Shown: positions 52,582 to 63,075 of the stretch, one piece after another
How positions within the stretch are numbered: the stretch's first letter is position 1
How the letters are laid out: each line of letters starts with the position of its first letter
From: Ruegeria pomeroyi
GTDB taxonomy: Bacteria; Pseudomonadota; Alphaproteobacteria; Rhodobacterales; Rhodobacteraceae
Assembly (NCBI RefSeq): GCF_021405525.1
Contig: NZ_JAGQAG010000001.1
Span: 3,410,001 to 3,474,000 of the forward strand
Length of the DNA: 64,000 nt
Direction of reading: 5' to 3'
Notes under the pieces: model-generated
What the model was told of the DNA's origin: nothing
The model's database searches: none
The model's input: only the letters and a program-made list of their open reading frames with translations
Translations under genes and position numbers: made by a program

Positions 52582-52610
52582 AAAAACCCCGCCCGGTGGA
52601 CCGGGCGGGG
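52582..52610 (-). terminator. Intrinsic terminator of the rpsM-rplQ operon
   Basis: On the - strand, CCCCGCCCGG and CCGGGCGGGG pair around TCCA and are followed by TTTTTC. It lies 27 bp after the rplQ stop and ends the ribosomal/rpoA transcript. Confidence 0.92.
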
Positions 52611-52636
52611 CGCAATCGGGACATGTCCCGGAAAGC

Positions 52637-53059
52637 TTATTCTTCGGCGGCTGCCTCTTCTTCGGCCAGGCGCGCCTTGTCGGCGGCACCCTTGGCATCG
52701 ACGTCACGATCGACGAATTCGATGATCGCCATCGGCGCCATGTCGCCATAACGGAAGCCGGCCTTCAGGATGCGGACATAACCGCCCTGACGATCCTTGT
52801 AACGCTCTGCCAGAACGTCGAACAGCTTGGCGACGTCCTTGTCCTCTTTCAGCTGCGCCGCGGCCTGGCGGCGCGCGTGCAGGTCACCGCGCTTGCCCAG
52901 CGTGATCAGCTTTTCGACGATCGGACGCAGTTCCTTGGCCTTGGGCAGGGTGGTCTTGATCTGTTCGTGCTCGATCAGCGAGCCCGCCATGTTGGCAAAC
53001 AGGGCCTTGCGGTGTTCGTGGGTGCGGTTGAGGCGGCGGTAACCACGTGCGTGACGCAT
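52637..53059 (-). CDS. rplQ: 50S ribosomal protein L17
   Basis: This 140-residue protein is L17, shown by [20 protein letters not shown] at its start and the [15 protein letters not shown] segment. The last 20 residues are acidic and alanine-rich (ending AEEE), an extension common in alphaproteobacteria. It is the last gene of the rpsM-rpsK-rpoA-rplQ group and is followed by a strong terminator. Confidence 0.97.
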   Translation of the reverse strand: MRHARGYRRLNRTHEHRKALFANMAGSLIEHEQIKTTLPKAKELRPIVEKLITLGKRGDLHARRQAAAQLKEDKDVAKLFDVLAERYKDRQGGYVRILKAGFRYGDMAPMAIIEFVDRDVDAKGAADKARLAEEEAAAEE

Positions 53060-53194
53060 TTTCTATCTCCTAACTTGCGTTTTGCTTTGTCCGACCGGCG
53101 ATGCGTGTCACCGGCTCTCCTTGGGGCATTGGCCCTGGTATTCCCCGGCAGGTCCGGGCATTGGCAGGGCGGGCTGTGCGCCCGCCCCTTGTTC

Positions 53195-54211
53195 TCAGAA
53201 CGCGTCTTCGAACTTCTTGGCCAGATCCTCGATGTTGTCCGGCGGCCAGTCCTCGACATCCATGCCCAGGTGCAGGCCCATGCCCGACAGCACTTCCTTG
53301 ATCTCGTTCAGCGACTTGCGGCCGAAGTTCGGGGTGCGCAGCATCTCGGCTTCGGTCTTCTGGATCAGGTCGCCGATATAGACGATGTTGTCGTTCTTTA
53401 GGCAGTTGGCCGAACGCACCGACAGTTCCAGCTCGTCCACTTTCTTGAGCAGAAGCGGGTTGAACTCCAGACCGTCATCGTCGTCCTGGCGGCCAGCCGA
53501 TTCCGGCTCGTCGAAGTTGACGAAGATCGACAGCTGGTCCTGAAGGATACGCGCGGCATAGGCCACGGCATCGTCCGGCGAGATCGAACCGTCGGTTTCG
53601 ATCTTCATGGTCAGCTTGTCATAATCCAGCACCTGGCCCTCGCGGGTGGGCTGCACGTCATAGGCGACCTTCTTGACCGGCGAATAGATCGCGTCGATCG
53701 GGATCAGGCCGATGGGCGCGTCTTCGGGGCGGTTCTTGTCGGCCGAGACATAGCCCTTGCCGGTATTCACGGTCAGTTCCATGAACAGGTCGGCACCATC
53801 GTCCAGGTGACAGATCACGTGGTCGCGGTTCAGGATCTCGATGCCGGCGCTTTCGCTGATGTCACCGGCGGTGACGACAGCCGGGCCCTTGGCATTGATC
53901 GACAGGCGCTTGGGCCCTTCGACATCCATGCGCAGCGAGACCTGCTTGAGGTTGAGGATGATGTCGGTGACGTCTTCGCGCACACCGGCGACGCTCGAAA
54001 ACTCGTGCAGGACGTTGTCGATCTGCACGCTGGTGATGGCCGCGCCTTGCAGCGAGCTCATCAGGATGCGGCGCAGCGCGTTGCCCAGCGTCAGACCGAA
54101 ACCGCGTTCCAGCGGTTCGGCGATCACGGTCGCCTGGCGTGCCGGATCGTTGCCCGGCTTGACCTCAAGCTGGGTCGGCTTGATCAGTTCTGCCCAGTTC
54201 TTGTGGATCAT
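53195..54211 (-). CDS. rpoA: DNA-directed RNA polymerase alpha subunit
   Basis: A 338-residue subunit nucleates RNA polymerase assembly and contacts activators. The start at 54211 gives [17 protein letters not shown], the alphaproteobacterial form; codons upstream from 54250 are not conserved. The dimerisation domain includes [19 protein letters not shown] (about residues 34-52). The C-terminal domain (about 255-320) has the [15 protein letters not shown] and [21 protein letters not shown] segments for UP-element binding. It lies between rpsK and rplQ, as usual. Confidence 0.98.
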   Translation of the reverse strand: MIHKNWAELIKPTQLEVKPGNDPARQATVIAEPLERGFGLTLGNALRRILMSSLQGAAITSVQIDNVLHEFSSVAGVREDVTDIILNLKQVSLRMDVEGPKRLSINAKGPAVVTAGDISESAGIEILNRDHVICHLDDGADLFMELTVNTGKGYVSADKNRPEDAPIGLIPIDAIYSPVKKVAYDVQPTREGQVLDYDKLTMKIETDGSISPDDAVAYAARILQDQLSIFVNFDEPESAGRQDDDDGLEFNPLLLKKVDELELSVRSANCLKNDNIVYIGDLIQKTEAEMLRTPNFGRKSLNEIKEVLSGMGLHLGMDVEDWPPDNIEDLAKKFEDAF

Positions 54212-54327
54212 GTAATCCCTCCATTCCTGTTCGCACCCCATGTCCAGCAAGGTGCAAACGCCCGAGGTTTCAAACGGCGTGCTGGGGCCGTGTACCAGAC
54301 ACGGCCCCAGCGTAATTCCTGGGTCGC

Positions 54328-54720
54328 TTAGACGCGGCGGCGCTTCGGCGGGCGGCAGCCGTTGTGGGCGATCGGGGTCACGTCGCGGATCGACGTGATG
54401 TTGAAGCCCACGGCAGCCAGAGCGCGCAGAGCCGATTCACGGCCCGAACCGGGGCCCTGAACTTCGACTTCCAGCGTCTTGACGCCATGATCCTGCGCCT
54501 TGCGGCCGGCATCTTCGGCAGCCAGCTGAGCGGCGTAGGGGGTCGATTTCCGCGATCCCTTGAAGCCCATCGTGCCAGCCGACGACCACGAGATGGCGTT
54601 GCCTTGCACATCCGAGATCAGGATCTTGGTGTTGTTGAACGTCGAGTTCACATGGGCCACGCCCGATGCGATATTCTTGCGTTCTTTTTTCTTCGTGGTG
54701 CGGGTCTTATCGCGTGCCAT
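54328..54720 (-). CDS. rpsK: 30S ribosomal protein S11
   Basis: This 130-residue protein is S11, with [20 protein letters not shown] near the start, the [13 protein letters not shown] segment and the ending [15 protein letters not shown]. Length is standard. It follows rpsM by 14 bp and precedes rpoA in the conserved order. Confidence 0.98.
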   Translation of the reverse strand: MARDKTRTTKKKERKNIASGVAHVNSTFNNTKILISDVQGNAISWSSAGTMGFKGSRKSTPYAAQLAAEDAGRKAQDHGVKTLEVEVQGPGSGRESALRALAAVGFNITSIRDVTPIAHNGCRPPKRRRV

Positions 54721-54734
54721 ATCTCAACGCCCCC

Positions 54735-55103
54735 TTATTTCTTCTTGCCGGCAATGGCCTTTGCGGGGCCTTTGCGGGTACGAGCGTTGGTGTGGGTCCG
54801 CTGACCGCGAACCGGCAGGTTGCGGCGGTGACGCAGACCGCGATAGCAGCCCAGGTCCATCAGGCGCTTGATGTTCATCTGAACTTCACGGCGCAGGTCG
54901 CCTTCGACGCTGTAGTTGGCGTCGATATGCTCGCGGATGGCCAGAACCTCGGCATCGCTCAGCTCGTTCACACGACGGGTCGCGTCGATACCGACAGCTT
55001 CGCAAATGGCTTTCGCCGTGGTGTTGCCGATACCGGTGATATAGGTGAGGGCGATGGGTACCCGTTTGGCAGTCGGGATGTTTACGCCGGCAATACGTGC
55101 CAC
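54735..55103 (-). CDS. rpsM: 30S ribosomal protein S13
   Basis: This 122-residue protein is S13, with [21 protein letters not shown] at its start and [14 protein letters not shown] near the end. The start codon is GTG, supported by an AGGAAAGTGAC ribosome site and by the conserved N terminus. It is the first gene after a 202-bp gap from adk, where a candidate promoter is seen. Confidence 0.98.
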   Translation of the reverse strand: MARIAGVNIPTAKRVPIALTYITGIGNTTAKAICEAVGIDATRRVNELSDAEVLAIREHIDANYSVEGDLRREVQMNIKRLMDLGCYRGLRHRRNLPVRGQRTHTNARTRKGPAKAIAGKKK

Positions 55104-55262
55104 GTGTCACTTTCCTTTTCGTTGCGGTTCCGTAGCGCCAGAACCTTTTTTCACAACGCTTGACCATGGCAGTGTCGCCAGTAGATCCAGCATTATTTGA
55201 GGTGGTCTTGCGCGAATAGGACGAATCCCGTCCGCGCGGTTGATTCCCCGAGGGGATGGTGG

Positions 55263-55291
55263 TCGATATGGGCTTTTGAAGGGGCCGTCAA
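55263..55291 (-). promoter_or_regulatory. Candidate promoter for rpsM-rpsK-rpoA-rplQ
   Basis: On the - strand, TTGACG and TATCGA are separated by 17 bp in the 202-bp adk-rpsM interval. The -35 overlaps a GGGGC/GCCCC dyad that may also be a weak adk terminator. The -10 is poor, so support is moderate. Confidence 0.4.
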
Positions 55292-55305
55292 GCCCCTAAC
55301 CCATG

Positions 55306-55947
55306 TCAGCCCAGAATGGCCTCGATCGAGGCCGTCACTTCCTTGATATCGGCAAGCCCGTTGACCGGGCGCAAATCGCCCTTGGCATAGTAATAGCCGA
55401 TCAAAGGTGACGTTTTCTTGTAATACTCCATCAGCCGGGTGCGCAGACTGTCCTCGTTGTCGTCGGCGCGGCGCTGGAACTCGGTGCTGCCGCAGTTGGC
55501 GCATTTGCCGTCGGCCGGGATCGGCTTGGTGATGTCGTTATAGACCTCGCCACAGCCGCCGCAGGTCGAGCGGGCGGTGATGCGGCTGACCAGCGCCTCG
55601 TCATCGACGCGCATCTCGATCACGGTATGCAGCGACTGGCCGTGCTTGGCCAGCAACGCGGCCAGCGCGTCGGCCTGGGCCAGGGTGCGGGGGAACCCGT
55701 CGAAGATGAAACCGGCACCTTTCTTGGTGGTCAACTGCTCCTCGATCAGGCCGATCACGATCTCGTCGGTGACCAGCTTGCCCGCATCCATGATGGCAGC
55801 GACCTTCTGGCCCATTTCGGTGCCAGACGTGCGCGCCTCGCGCAGCATGTCACCGGTCGACAGCTGGATCATGCCACGTGTTTCGACCAGATGCCGCGCC
55901 TGGGTGCCTTTGCCCGCACCCGGGGGTCCCAACAGAATGATGTTCAT
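55306..55947 (-). CDS. adk: Adenylate kinase
   Basis: A 213-residue enzyme interconverts ATP, ADP and AMP. The P loop [11 protein letters not shown] is at about residues 7-17 and the AMP site segment STGDMLREA at about 30-38. The lid domain has two CxxC-like pairs (CGGC at about 129-132 and CANC at about 148-151), so a structural metal, probably zinc, is expected. It overlaps secY by ATGA, the usual secY-adk order. Confidence 0.97.
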   Translation of the reverse strand: MNIILLGPPGAGKGTQARHLVETRGMIQLSTGDMLREARTSGTEMGQKVAAIMDAGKLVTDEIVIGLIEEQLTTKKGAGFIFDGFPRTLAQADALAALLAKHGQSLHTVIEMRVDDEALVSRITARSTCGGCGEVYNDITKPIPADGKCANCGSTEFQRRADDNEDSLRTRLMEYYKKTSPLIGYYYAKGDLRPVNGLADIKEVTASIEAILG

Positions 55948-57311
55948 CGACGCGCCGGTCCCTTCCTGTTCGTACGCTTGCGATTCTTGCCGCGAAGCTG
56001 CGATTTTTCGATCAGACCTTCGTACTGGTGTGCCAGCAGGTGGCTCTGGACCTGTTGGATCGTGTCCATGGTCACCGAAACGATGATCAGCACCGAGGTG
56101 CCGCCGAAATAGAACGGCACGTTGAACTGGCCGCGCATGATCTCGGGCAGCAGGCAGACGGCGGCCAGATAGGCCGAGCCCAGCACCAGCACGCGGTTGA
56201 CCACATATTCCAGATATTCGGCGGTCTTCTTGCCCGGACGGATGCCTGGGACAAAGCCGTTCTGGTTCTTCAGGTTTTGCGCCACGTCATCGGGTTTGAA
56301 CGAGACGTTGAAGGTGTAGAAATAGGCAAAGAACACGATCATCGACACGAAGAACAGCAGATAGAGCGGCTGTCCGGGGCCGAAATTTGCCAGAAGCCAG
56401 GACATCACCGGCCCGTTGGCCGCGCCCGAGGAGAAGGTCGAGATGGTCACCGGCAACAGCAGCAGCGAGCTTGCGAAGATCGCCGGGATCACGCCCGCCG
56501 GATTGACCTTGACCGGCAGGTGGCTGGAGCCGCCGTCATAGACCTTCATGCCCACCTGACGGCGGGGATACTGAATGTGGATCTTGCGCAGGGCGCGTTC
56601 CATGAACACCACAAAGGTGATGACCGCGATCACCATCAGGATGATGGCGATGATCACGGCGGGGCTGATGGCGCCGCTGCGGCCGCTGGCAAAGAACTGT
56701 GCCAGGGCGGCGGGCACCTCGGCGATGATGCCGACGAAGATGATCAGCGAGACGCCGTTGCCGATGCCGCGCGCGGTGATCTGTTCGCCCAGCCACATCA
56801 GGAACATGGTGCCACCCACAAGGGTAATCATGGTGGCAAAGCGGAAATAGAGCCCCGGATCGGTGGCCAGGTCACCCGATTCCAGCGAGACCGCAAGGCC
56901 ATAGGCCTGCACGGTGGCCAGGGCCACGGTGCCCAGGCGGGTATATTGGTTGATCTTCTTGCGGCCCTGTTCGCCCTCTTTCTTGAGTTGCTCAAGCGAG
57001 GGGACCATGGCGGTCAGCAGCTGAACGATGATCGAGGCCGAGATATAGGGCATGATGCCCAGGGCAAAGATGCCCATCCGCCCCAGCGCGCCACCGGTGA
57101 ACATCGACACCATGCCGCCGATGCCCTGCCCTGCCTGTTCCATGAACTCGCGCAGCGCCACACCGTCGATGCCCGGCACGGGAATGAACGTGCCCAGACG
57201 ATAGACGATGAGAAGCCCCAGCGTGAACAGGATCCGATTGCGCAGGTCCGTGGCCTTGCCCAGGGCGGACCAGCTGGTGTTGGCCGCCATTTGTTCTGCT
57301 GCTGATACCAT
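55944..57311 (-). CDS. secY: Protein translocase subunit SecY
   Basis: A 455-codon frame encodes the ten-helix translocation channel. The start at 57311 gives [20 protein letters not shown]; upstream codons to 57335 are unlikely. Landmarks are [27 protein letters not shown] (helix 1 and plug), [17 protein letters not shown] (helix 2b), and [17 protein letters not shown] (cytosolic loop 8/9). The basic C terminus is typical. It follows rplO by 112 bp. Confidence 0.98.
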   Translation of the reverse strand: MVSAAEQMAANTSWSALGKATDLRNRILFTLGLLIVYRLGTFIPVPGIDGVALREFMEQAGQGIGGMVSMFTGGALGRMGIFALGIMPYISASIIVQLLTAMVPSLEQLKKEGEQGRKKINQYTRLGTVALATVQAYGLAVSLESGDLATDPGLYFRFATMITLVGGTMFLMWLGEQITARGIGNGVSLIIFVGIIAEVPAALAQFFASGRSGAISPAVIIAIILMVIAVITFVVFMERALRKIHIQYPRRQVGMKVYDGGSSHLPVKVNPAGVIPAIFASSLLLLPVTISTFSSGAANGPVMSWLLANFGPGQPLYLLFFVSMIVFFAYFYTFNVSFKPDDVAQNLKNQNGFVPGIRPGKKTAEYLEYVVNRVLVLGSAYLAAVCLLPEIMRGQFNVPFYFGGTSVLIIVSVTMDTIQQVQSHLLAHQYEGLIEKSQLRGKNRKRTNRKGPARR

Positions 57312-57423
57312 GTTGTATCGGTCTCTCTGATGCAAACGCCGCCCGGAACCGTTTTCCGGCTCGGGCGGCGTTTTGGAAAACTTGGGTGTCTATGTAAGCG
57401 GGTCGGCGCCCGCTCACAAGCCG

Positions 57424-57897
57424 TTACTCTGCCGCAGCAGCGTTTGTGACCTTCAGCGAGCCGCCCGCCTTTTCGACAGCCTCGACAGCCGATTTCGACG
57501 CGCCGGTGACTTCGATGTTCAGCTTGGCGTTGAAATCGCCCTTGGCCAGCACGCGAATGCCGTCCAGCTTGCGGCGCACCAGGCCGGATGCGACCAGCGC
57601 GTCCTCGGTGATGGCGGCGGCGCCGTCCAGCTTGCCGGCTTCGACGAATTTCTGGATCAGGCCCAGGTTGACCACGGCGAATGCCTTGCGGTTGGGCTTG
57701 TTGAAGCCACGCTTGGGCAGACGCTGATAGAGCGGCATCTGGCCGCCTTCATAGCCATTGATAGCCACACCCGAACGGGATTTCTGACCCTTGATACCAC
57801 GGCCACCCATCTTGCCCTTGCCCGAGCCGGGGCCACGGCCGATGCGCATCCGTTTCTTGGCTGCGCCCGGATTGTCGCTGAGTTCATGCAGTTTCAT
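57424..57897 (-). CDS. rplO: 50S ribosomal protein L15
   Basis: This 157-residue protein is L15. The start at 57897 gives [21 protein letters not shown], followed by the [16 protein letters not shown] segment and [13 protein letters not shown]-like motif ([16 protein letters not shown]). A reading frame extending upstream to 58023 is not conserved. Normally it follows rpmD directly; here two other genes and two terminators lie in between. Confidence 0.97.
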   Translation of the reverse strand: MKLHELSDNPGAAKKRMRIGRGPGSGKGKMGGRGIKGQKSRSGVAINGYEGGQMPLYQRLPKRGFNKPNRKAFAVVNLGLIQKFVEAGKLDGAAAITEDALVASGLVRRKLDGIRVLAKGDFNAKLNIEVTGASKSAVEAVEKAGGSLKVTNAAAAE

Positions 57898-58036
57898 ATC
57901 GCTTCTCCTTCGCCGGATGTGACCCACGAAGCGTGACGGGCCAACCTCGGCATTTCTTGCTTGTTGATTCTCGCGGCCTTGCGGCCACCGGGGGCGTATA
58001 GACGCTGAAAGCCTGTCATGCAAGCGCCCCGAAATG

Positions 58037-58063
58037 CAAAACGCCCCCGGATCTCCGAGGGCG
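58037..58063 (-). terminator. Intrinsic terminator after the DUF1127 gene
   Basis: On the - strand, CGCCCTCGG and CCGGGGGCG pair (one G-T wobble) around AGAT and are followed by TTTT. It lies 27 bp after the DUF1127 stop and about 140 bp before rplO, so rplO probably has its own promoter. Confidence 0.8.
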
Positions 58064-58089
58064 GTGCAGCAGTCCGTCAGATGGGCCGA

Positions 58090-58305
58090 TCAGGCGCCAT
58101 AGACGTGAAAGCGGGCGATATCCTCGATATCGCAACGGCGGATGCCGATATCTGCCAGTTCCCGGTTCGACAGGCGGTCCAGCTCGTTGAACGTACGCTT
58201 GTAGGCGGCGTTCCGGGCCCAGGTGGCGCGGGTCGATTTCAAGGCGGACAGGACGCGGGTCACCACAGAGGGGGCGCGGTCGGCGGTCACGGTTGCATAT
58301 GCCAT
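58090..58305 (-). CDS. DUF1127 family small protein
   Basis: A 71-residue basic protein contains the DUF1127 (YjiS-like) motif RTFNELDRLSNRELADIGIRR (about residues 37-57), starting after a polar N terminus. In other alphaproteobacteria small DUF1127 proteins affect RNA turnover and phosphate or carbon metabolism; the role here is unknown. It is followed by an intrinsic terminator and has a 148-bp upstream interval, so it is probably a separate transcript lodged within the ribosomal cluster. Confidence 0.88.
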   Translation of the reverse strand: MAYATVTADRAPSVVTRVLSALKSTRATWARNAAYKRTFNELDRLSNRELADIGIRRCDIEDIARFHVYGA

Positions 58306-58453
58306 TTTCTCTTACCTCATACGGATGCAGCAGGGTCCTTCCCCACTGCCTGTTTTTCGGGCATTCCGAACATGGCTGGCAGATAGTGCTGCGCCGCAGC
58401 ATCAGCAAGAGGTGCTTTGGTCTAGCCGCCATGCAGCGGCGGCATGGCTTGGC

Positions 58454-59095
58454 TCAGCCAACCGGCGGATTGTGCCAATTGCCGGGCCGAAACGGCCGCG
58501 TCAGGGCGCGGGCCACCAGTTCCAGCCGGTCCTGGCCATAGAATGGGTCGCCATCGACCACATAGGTGGGTGATCCGAACAGCGCGCGGTCGATCGCCTC
58601 TTGCGTATTGACGGCCTGTTCGGCCAGTAACGGGACGGATCTGGCCGCCGCCAACAGCGACTCGACCGGCAGTCCCAGCCGCGCCAGCATCTCGCTCAAC
58701 AGTCGGGGATCGGCGATATCCGCATTGTCGCGCCAATGCGCCTGGAGTATCGCAAAGGACAGCGCGTTCACATCCAATCCGTCCCGCTGCGCGGCGATGA
58801 TCAAACCGTTGGGCAGATCCAGCGGGTTGTCATGATAGGTCGGGCGGTGGTCGATCACCGGCAGCCCCCGCCATTCGGCCCAGCGTTCGATCTCACGGCC
58901 AAAGAAATAGTCTACATGCGCCTGGCTGCGCGCGGCGAAGGACAAGCCGCCCGCCGCCTCGACCACCGGGCTGAGCAGGATGGGGCGATGCACCAGCTCT
59001 GTACCGGGATGCGCGGCGCAAATGCGATACAGCGCCTGCGCGCCGAGATAGGCATAGGCGGAATGGGCGGAATAGAAATAGTCGATACGGGCCAT
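58454..59095 (-). CDS. 2-hydroxychromene-2-carboxylate isomerase family protein (DsbA fold)
   Basis: A 213-residue protein of the DsbA-like thioredoxin superfamily starts at 59095 with ARIDYFYSAHSAYAYLGAQAL. The redox CxxC is replaced by SAHSAYAY, the serine form used by the glutathione-dependent isomerases and kappa GST relatives. Other landmarks are NPLDLPNGLIIAAQ and FGSPTYVVDGDPFYGQDRL near the C terminus, the cis-proline loop and an active-site pattern. The substrate is unknown. It lies between rpmD and rplO on the same strand but is isolated by a terminator upstream. Confidence 0.9.
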   Translation of the reverse strand: MARIDYFYSAHSAYAYLGAQALYRICAAHPGTELVHRPILLSPVVEAAGGLSFAARSQAHVDYFFGREIERWAEWRGLPVIDHRPTYHDNPLDLPNGLIIAAQRDGLDVNALSFAILQAHWRDNADIADPRLLSEMLARLGLPVESLLAAARSVPLLAEQAVNTQEAIDRALFGSPTYVVDGDPFYGQDRLELVARALTRPFRPGNWHNPPVG

Positions 59096-59179
59096 GAGGC
59101 GCAGGGTATGCGGCAAAGAGCGGCGGCGCATCCCGCGCCATGTCCGCACACGCGAAATTGATCCGCGCGGCGCAAACGA

Positions 59180-59207
59180 AAACGCCCCCGGCGAACCGGG
59201 GGCGTTT
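59180..59207 (-). terminator. Intrinsic terminator after rpmD
   Basis: On the - strand, AACGCCCCCGG and CCGGGGGCGTT pair perfectly around a TTCG tetraloop and are followed by TTTT. It lies 21 bp after the rpmD stop, inside what is usually one spc operon. Confidence 0.9.
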
Positions 59208-59227
59208 AAACTTCCCTCGAGAGGGGC

Positions 59228-59416
59228 TTAGCCGCGCTCTTCGACGATCTCGACCAGATGCGGGATCTTGCGGATCATGCCGCGGACCGAGGGGGTATCC
59301 TCCAGCTCGCGGGTCTTGTGCATCTTGTTCAGGCCCAGACCAACCAGGGTTGCGCGCTGGTCGGCGGGGCGGCGGATCGGCGAGCCGATCTGCTTGACGA
59401 CGATGGTTTTTGCCAT
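59228..59416 (-). CDS. rpmD: 50S ribosomal protein L30
   Basis: This 62-residue protein is L30, with [26 protein letters not shown]-type sequence at its start and [16 protein letters not shown] at the end. It follows rpsE by 12 bp and is immediately followed by a strong terminator. Confidence 0.97.
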   Translation of the reverse strand: MAKTIVVKQIGSPIRRPADQRATLVGLGLNKMHKTRELEDTPSVRGMIRKIPHLVEIVEERG

Positions 59417-59428
59417 GGGTGCGTCTCC

Positions 59429-60001
59429 TTAGGCTTCAGCGGCTTCAGCAGCCGGTGCTTCGTCCCGCTTGGGCAGGATGTCGGCGACCTTCTTGCCGCG
59501 GCGCTGTGCGACCGAACGCGGGCTCTGCTCTTTTTTCAGGCCGTCGATGGTGGCGCGGATCATGTTGTAGGGGTTCGCGCTGCCCAGCGACTTGGACACG
59601 ACGTCCTTGACGCCCAGCATTTCGAACACGGCACGCATCGGACCACCGGCGATGATACCGGTACCTTCGGGCGCGGCGCGCATGACGACCTTACCGGCGC
59701 CGTGACGGCCCTCGATGTCGTGATGCAAGGTGCGGCCTTCGCGCAGCTGCACGCGGATCATCTGGCGCTTGGCCTGCTCGGTTGCCTTGCGGATGGCCTC
59801 GGGCACTTCTTTCGCCTTGCCCTTGCCAAAGCCGACGCGGCCTTTCTGATCGCCCACGACCACCAGAGCGGCGAAGCCGAAGCGCTTACCGCCCTTGACG
59901 GTTTTCGACACGCGGTTGATCGCGACCAGACGGTCGGCGAATTCGGGGGCTGCTTCCTCGCGGTCGCGACGGTTGCCCCGGCGGTTTTCACGTTCTGCCA
60001 T
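59429..60001 (-). CDS. rpsE: 30S ribosomal protein S5
   Basis: This 190-residue protein is S5. The RNA-binding region with [19 protein letters not shown] (about residues 26-44) and the [18 protein letters not shown] segment are intact, and the C-terminal [19 protein letters not shown] motif is present. An N-terminal charged extension and an alanine-rich tail are usual in this group. It lies 112 bp after rplR. Confidence 0.97.
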   Translation of the reverse strand: MAERENRRGNRRDREEAAPEFADRLVAINRVSKTVKGGKRFGFAALVVVGDQKGRVGFGKGKAKEVPEAIRKATEQAKRQMIRVQLREGRTLHHDIEGRHGAGKVVMRAAPEGTGIIAGGPMRAVFEMLGVKDVVSKSLGSANPYNMIRATIDGLKKEQSPRSVAQRRGKKVADILPKRDEAPAAEAAEA

Positions 60002-60113
60002 GCGGCATTCCTCTTTCTCTGTTGGCGCCTGGGCGCCGTTGTCTCCGATCCCTGGTGGCCACGCGGGCGCGGCCCCGGATCATCGGGGGGGCGGCAGGCG
60101 CCCCCCTCAGGTC

Positions 60114-60473
60114 TTAGATCTTCAGACCGCCTTCACGCGCGGCGTCGGCCAGAGCCTTCACCTTGCCGTGGAACAGAAAGCCGCCACGATCGAAATAGGC
60201 CTCTTCGATGCCAGCCTTCTTGGCGCGCTCGGCGATTGCCGCGCCCACCTTCTTGGCCGCTTCGACGTTGTTCTTGCCAACAACGCCAAGGTCCTTTTCC
60301 ATGGTCGAGGCTGCCGCCAGGGTCACGCCGCGAACGTCGTCGATCAGCTGGGCGCTGATGTTCTTGTTCGAGCGGTGCACGCTGAGGCGCAGGCGCCCGG
60401 CGTTGACCTTGCGAAGCTTGTTCCGAACGCGCAGGCGGCGTTTCAGAAACAGGGTACGTTTGCTGTTTGCCAT
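60114..60473 (-). CDS. rplR: 50S ribosomal protein L18
   Basis: This 119-residue protein is L18. The start at 60473 gives the [20 protein letters not shown] opening; upstream codons overlap rplF. The 5S rRNA-binding segment RPRLSVHRS-like ([20 protein letters not shown]) and the C-terminal [19 protein letters not shown] are normal. Confidence 0.97.
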   Translation of the reverse strand: MANSKRTLFLKRRLRVRNKLRKVNAGRLRLSVHRSNKNISAQLIDDVRGVTLAAASTMEKDLGVVGKNNVEAAKKVGAAIAERAKKAGIEEAYFDRGGFLFHGKVKALADAAREGGLKI

Positions 60474-60484
60474 TGTTCGCGTCC

Positions 60485-61018
60485 TTACTTCTTCTTGCCG
60501 TCTTTGCGGAAGATGAACTCGCCCTTGTAGCGGATACCCTTGCCTTTGTACGGCTCGGGCGAACGCCACTCGCGGATTTTCGCAGCCACTTCACCAACCT
60601 GTTGCTGGTCGATGCCTTCGACAACGATCTCGGTCTGCTTCGGCGTGCTCACGGTGACGCCCGCCGGAACGGCGAAGTCGACATCGTGGCTGTAGCCGAG
60701 GTTCAGCTTGAGCGTGTTGCCCTGGGCGTTGGCGCGGTAACCCACACCGGTGATCTCCAGCTCTTTCTTGAAGCCTTCGGTCACGCCGGCGACGAGGTTG
60801 GCCACCATGGTGCGCGACATGCCCCACTGCTGGCGTGCCCGCTTGGACATGCCACGGGGGGTGACGCTCACCACATTGCCGTCGACGGTGATGGTCACGT
60901 CGTCGGTGGCGGTGAAGCTGCGGGCGCCCTTGGGGCCCTTCACTTCGATGGTCTGGCCCGACACAGAGGCGGAAACGCCACTGGGCAGCTCGACCGGTTT
61001 CTTACCAATACGAGACAT
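60485..61018 (-). CDS. rplF: 50S ribosomal protein L6
   Basis: This 177-residue protein is L6, with [18 protein letters not shown] at its start, the VEVKGPKG-like segment, the [19 protein letters not shown] junction between its two domains and the [13 protein letters not shown] signature near the C terminus. It follows rpsH by 12 bp. Confidence 0.98.
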   Translation of the reverse strand: MSRIGKKPVELPSGVSASVSGQTIEVKGPKGARSFTATDDVTITVDGNVVSVTPRGMSKRARQQWGMSRTMVANLVAGVTEGFKKELEITGVGYRANAQGNTLKLNLGYSHDVDFAVPAGVTVSTPKQTEIVVEGIDQQQVGEVAAKIREWRSPEPYKGKGIRYKGEFIFRKDGKKK

Positions 61019-61030
61019 TTGCAGACCTCC

Positions 61031-61423
61031 TTAGAAGACGGTGCAGAGCACTTCGCCGCCAACATTGTTGGAGCGAGCGTTTGCGTCCGACATCACACCT
61101 TTCGGAGTGCTGACAATCGACACGCCCAGGCCCTGACGGACCGAGGGGATGTCCTTGACGCCCATGTAAACGCGACGACCGGGTTTCGACACCCGCTTCA
61201 GTTCGCGAATGACGGGTTCGCCTTCGTAGTATTTCAGCTCGATGTTCAGCGTCGGGTGGCCATTGGCATCCGTCGACTTCTCATAGCCGCGGATATAGCC
61301 TTCGTCCGCCAGCACATCCAGAACCCAGGCGCGCAGTTTCGAGCCGGGGGTGCTGACCGTGGTCTTGCCGCGCAGCTGAGCGTTGCGGATACGGGTGAGC
61401 ATATCGCCGATAGGATCGTTCAT
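61031..61423 (-). CDS. rpsH: 30S ribosomal protein S8
   Basis: This 130-residue protein is S8, beginning [20 protein letters not shown] and ending with the [20 protein letters not shown] signature and CTVF. Length is standard and the gene follows rpsN by 12 bp. Confidence 0.98.
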   Translation of the reverse strand: MNDPIGDMLTRIRNAQLRGKTTVSTPGSKLRAWVLDVLADEGYIRGYEKSTDANGHPTLNIELKYYEGEPVIRELKRVSKPGRRVYMGVKDIPSVRQGLGVSIVSTPKGVMSDANARSNNVGGEVLCTVF

Positions 61424-61435
61424 ATCACTCTCTCC

Positions 61436-61741
61436 TTACCAGCTCGATTTCACCATGCCGGGGATCTGACCAGCAGACCCCAGCTCGCGCAGCATGATCC
61501 GGCTGACCTTGAGCTTACGATAGTAAGCGTGCGGACGGCCGGTAAGCTGGCAGCGGTTGTGAAGACGGGTTGCCGAGCTGTTGCGCGGCAGTTTCGCCAG
61601 TTGCAGACGCGCCTTGAAGCGCTCTTCCATCGGGCGGCTCTCGTCGTTTGCGATTTCTTTCAGCTCGGCGCGCTTTGCGGCATATTGTGCCACCAGGCGC
61701 TCGCGCTTCTTCTCGCGTTCGATCATGCTTTTCTTAGCCAT
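61436..61741 (-). CDS. rpsN: 30S ribosomal protein S14
   Basis: This 101-residue protein is the long, zinc-free form of S14, without the CxxC pairs. It has [19 protein letters not shown] at the start and the [20 protein letters not shown] signature near the end. It follows rplE by 17 bp. Confidence 0.98.
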   Translation of the reverse strand: MAKKSMIEREKKRERLVAQYAAKRAELKEIANDESRPMEERFKARLQLAKLPRNSSATRLHNRCQLTGRPHAYYRKLKVSRIMLRELGSAGQIPGMVKSSW

Positions 61742-61758
61742 GTCTAATCCTCGCGCGC

Positions 61759-62319
61759 TTAGGCGTTGAAGGGCATGTTGAAATGCTTCAACAGGCTCTT
61801 GGCTTCGGCGTCGGTTTTCGCAGTGGTGGCGATGATGATGTCCATGCCCCAGACTTCGTCGACCTTGTCGAAGTCGATTTCCGGGAACACGATGTGCTCC
61901 TTGATCCCCATGGCAAAGTTGCCACGGCCATCGAACGAGGGCTTCACACCACGGAAGTCGCGGATGCGGGGCATCGCGATGGTGATCAGGCGATCGAGGA
62001 ATTCATACATACGCTCGCCGCGCAGGGTTACCTTGGCACCCATCGGCATGTCTTCGCGAACGCGGAAACCGGCGATCGACTTCTTGGCCGTGGTGGTGAT
62101 GGCTTTCTGGCCGGCAATCTTGCTCAGATCTTCCTGAGCCGATTTGGCCTTCTTGCTGTCTTTCACCGCCTCGGCGCCGCAGCCGATGTTCAGAACGATC
62201 TTGTCCAGCTTGGGGATCATCATGTCGTTCTTGTAGCCGAACTCTTCTTTCAGAGCGGCCCGGATGGTTTCTGCGTACTGTGCTTTCAGACGCGGGGTAT
62301 AGTTTGCAGCATCAAGCAT
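61759..62319 (-). CDS. rplE: 50S ribosomal protein L5
   Basis: This 186-residue protein is L5, with [20 protein letters not shown] and [16 protein letters not shown] segments and the C-terminal [20 protein letters not shown]. The start overlaps the end of rplX by 8 bp, which implies translational coupling. Confidence 0.98.
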   Translation of the reverse strand: MLDAANYTPRLKAQYAETIRAALKEEFGYKNDMMIPKLDKIVLNIGCGAEAVKDSKKAKSAQEDLSKIAGQKAITTTAKKSIAGFRVREDMPMGAKVTLRGERMYEFLDRLITIAMPRIRDFRGVKPSFDGRGNFAMGIKEHIVFPEIDFDKVDEVWGMDIIIATTAKTDAEAKSLLKHFNMPFNA

Positions 62320-62623
62320 CGATCACGTCCCCCGTGGTCTTGGCAAAACGGACCTTCTTGTCACCTTCCATGCGGAAGCCGACGCGGGTTGCCTTGCCGT
62401 TCTTGTCCAGCAGCGCCAGGTTGCTGAGGTCGATCGGCAGTGCCTTGGGCAGGCGGCCACCTTGCGAGGTCTGGGTCTGGCGGGTGTGACGGATGGCGAT
62501 GTTCACGCCGTCGACAACAGCTTTGCCGGCTTTCGGGTCAACCGAGGAAATGGTCCCCTCTTTGCCCTTGTCCTTGCCGGCCAGCACGACGACCTTGTCG
62601 CCTTTGCGGAGTTTTGCGGCCAT
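62312..62623 (-). CDS. rplX: 50S ribosomal protein L24
   Basis: This 103-residue protein is L24, with the KOW motif [20 protein letters not shown] (about residues 4-23) and the [20 protein letters not shown] segment. It starts 2 bp after the rplN stop and overlaps rplE by 8 bp. Confidence 0.98.
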   Translation of the reverse strand: MAAKLRKGDKVVVLAGKDKGKEGTISSVDPKAGKAVVDGVNIAIRHTRQTQTSQGGRLPKALPIDLSNLALLDKNGKATRVGFRMEGDKKVRFAKTTGDVIDA

Positions 62624-62625
62624 GA

Positions 62626-62994
62626 TTACAGCACCTCCGGAGCCAGCGAGATGATTTTCATGAAGTTCTTCGCGCGCAGTTCACGAACAACCGGGCCAAA
62701 GATACGGGTACCGACCGGCTCGTTGTTGTTGTTCAGGATGACGGCGGCGTTGCGATCGAAACGGATCGCGGTGCCGTCTTCGCGACGGACTTCTTTGGCG
62801 GTGCGCACGACGACGGCCTTGCGGACGTCACCTTTCTTCACGCGGCCGCGCGGGATGGCTTCCTTCACCGAGACGACAATGATGTCGCCGACGGAGGCGT
62901 ATTTACGCTTGGAACCACCCAGAACCTTGATGCACTGAACCCGGCGAGCGCCGGAGTTGTCAGCAACATCCAGATTGGTTTGCATCTGGATCAT
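62626..62994 (-). CDS. rplN: 50S ribosomal protein L14
   Basis: This 122-residue protein is L14, beginning [20 protein letters not shown] and carrying the [21 protein letters not shown] segment and [19 protein letters not shown] near the C terminus. A 101-bp interval with a hairpin separates it from rpsQ. Confidence 0.98.
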   Translation of the reverse strand: MIQMQTNLDVADNSGARRVQCIKVLGGSKRKYASVGDIIVVSVKEAIPRGRVKKGDVRKAVVVRTAKEVRREDGTAIRFDRNAAVILNNNNEPVGTRIFGPVVRELRAKNFMKIISLAPEVL

Positions 62995-63075
62995 GTGGTT
63001 TCTCCCGACCTTTGGGGCGCCGATGCGTGGCGGTATCCCCAGGGTTTCGACTGTGCCAAGAGGCCTAGTCGCCAG

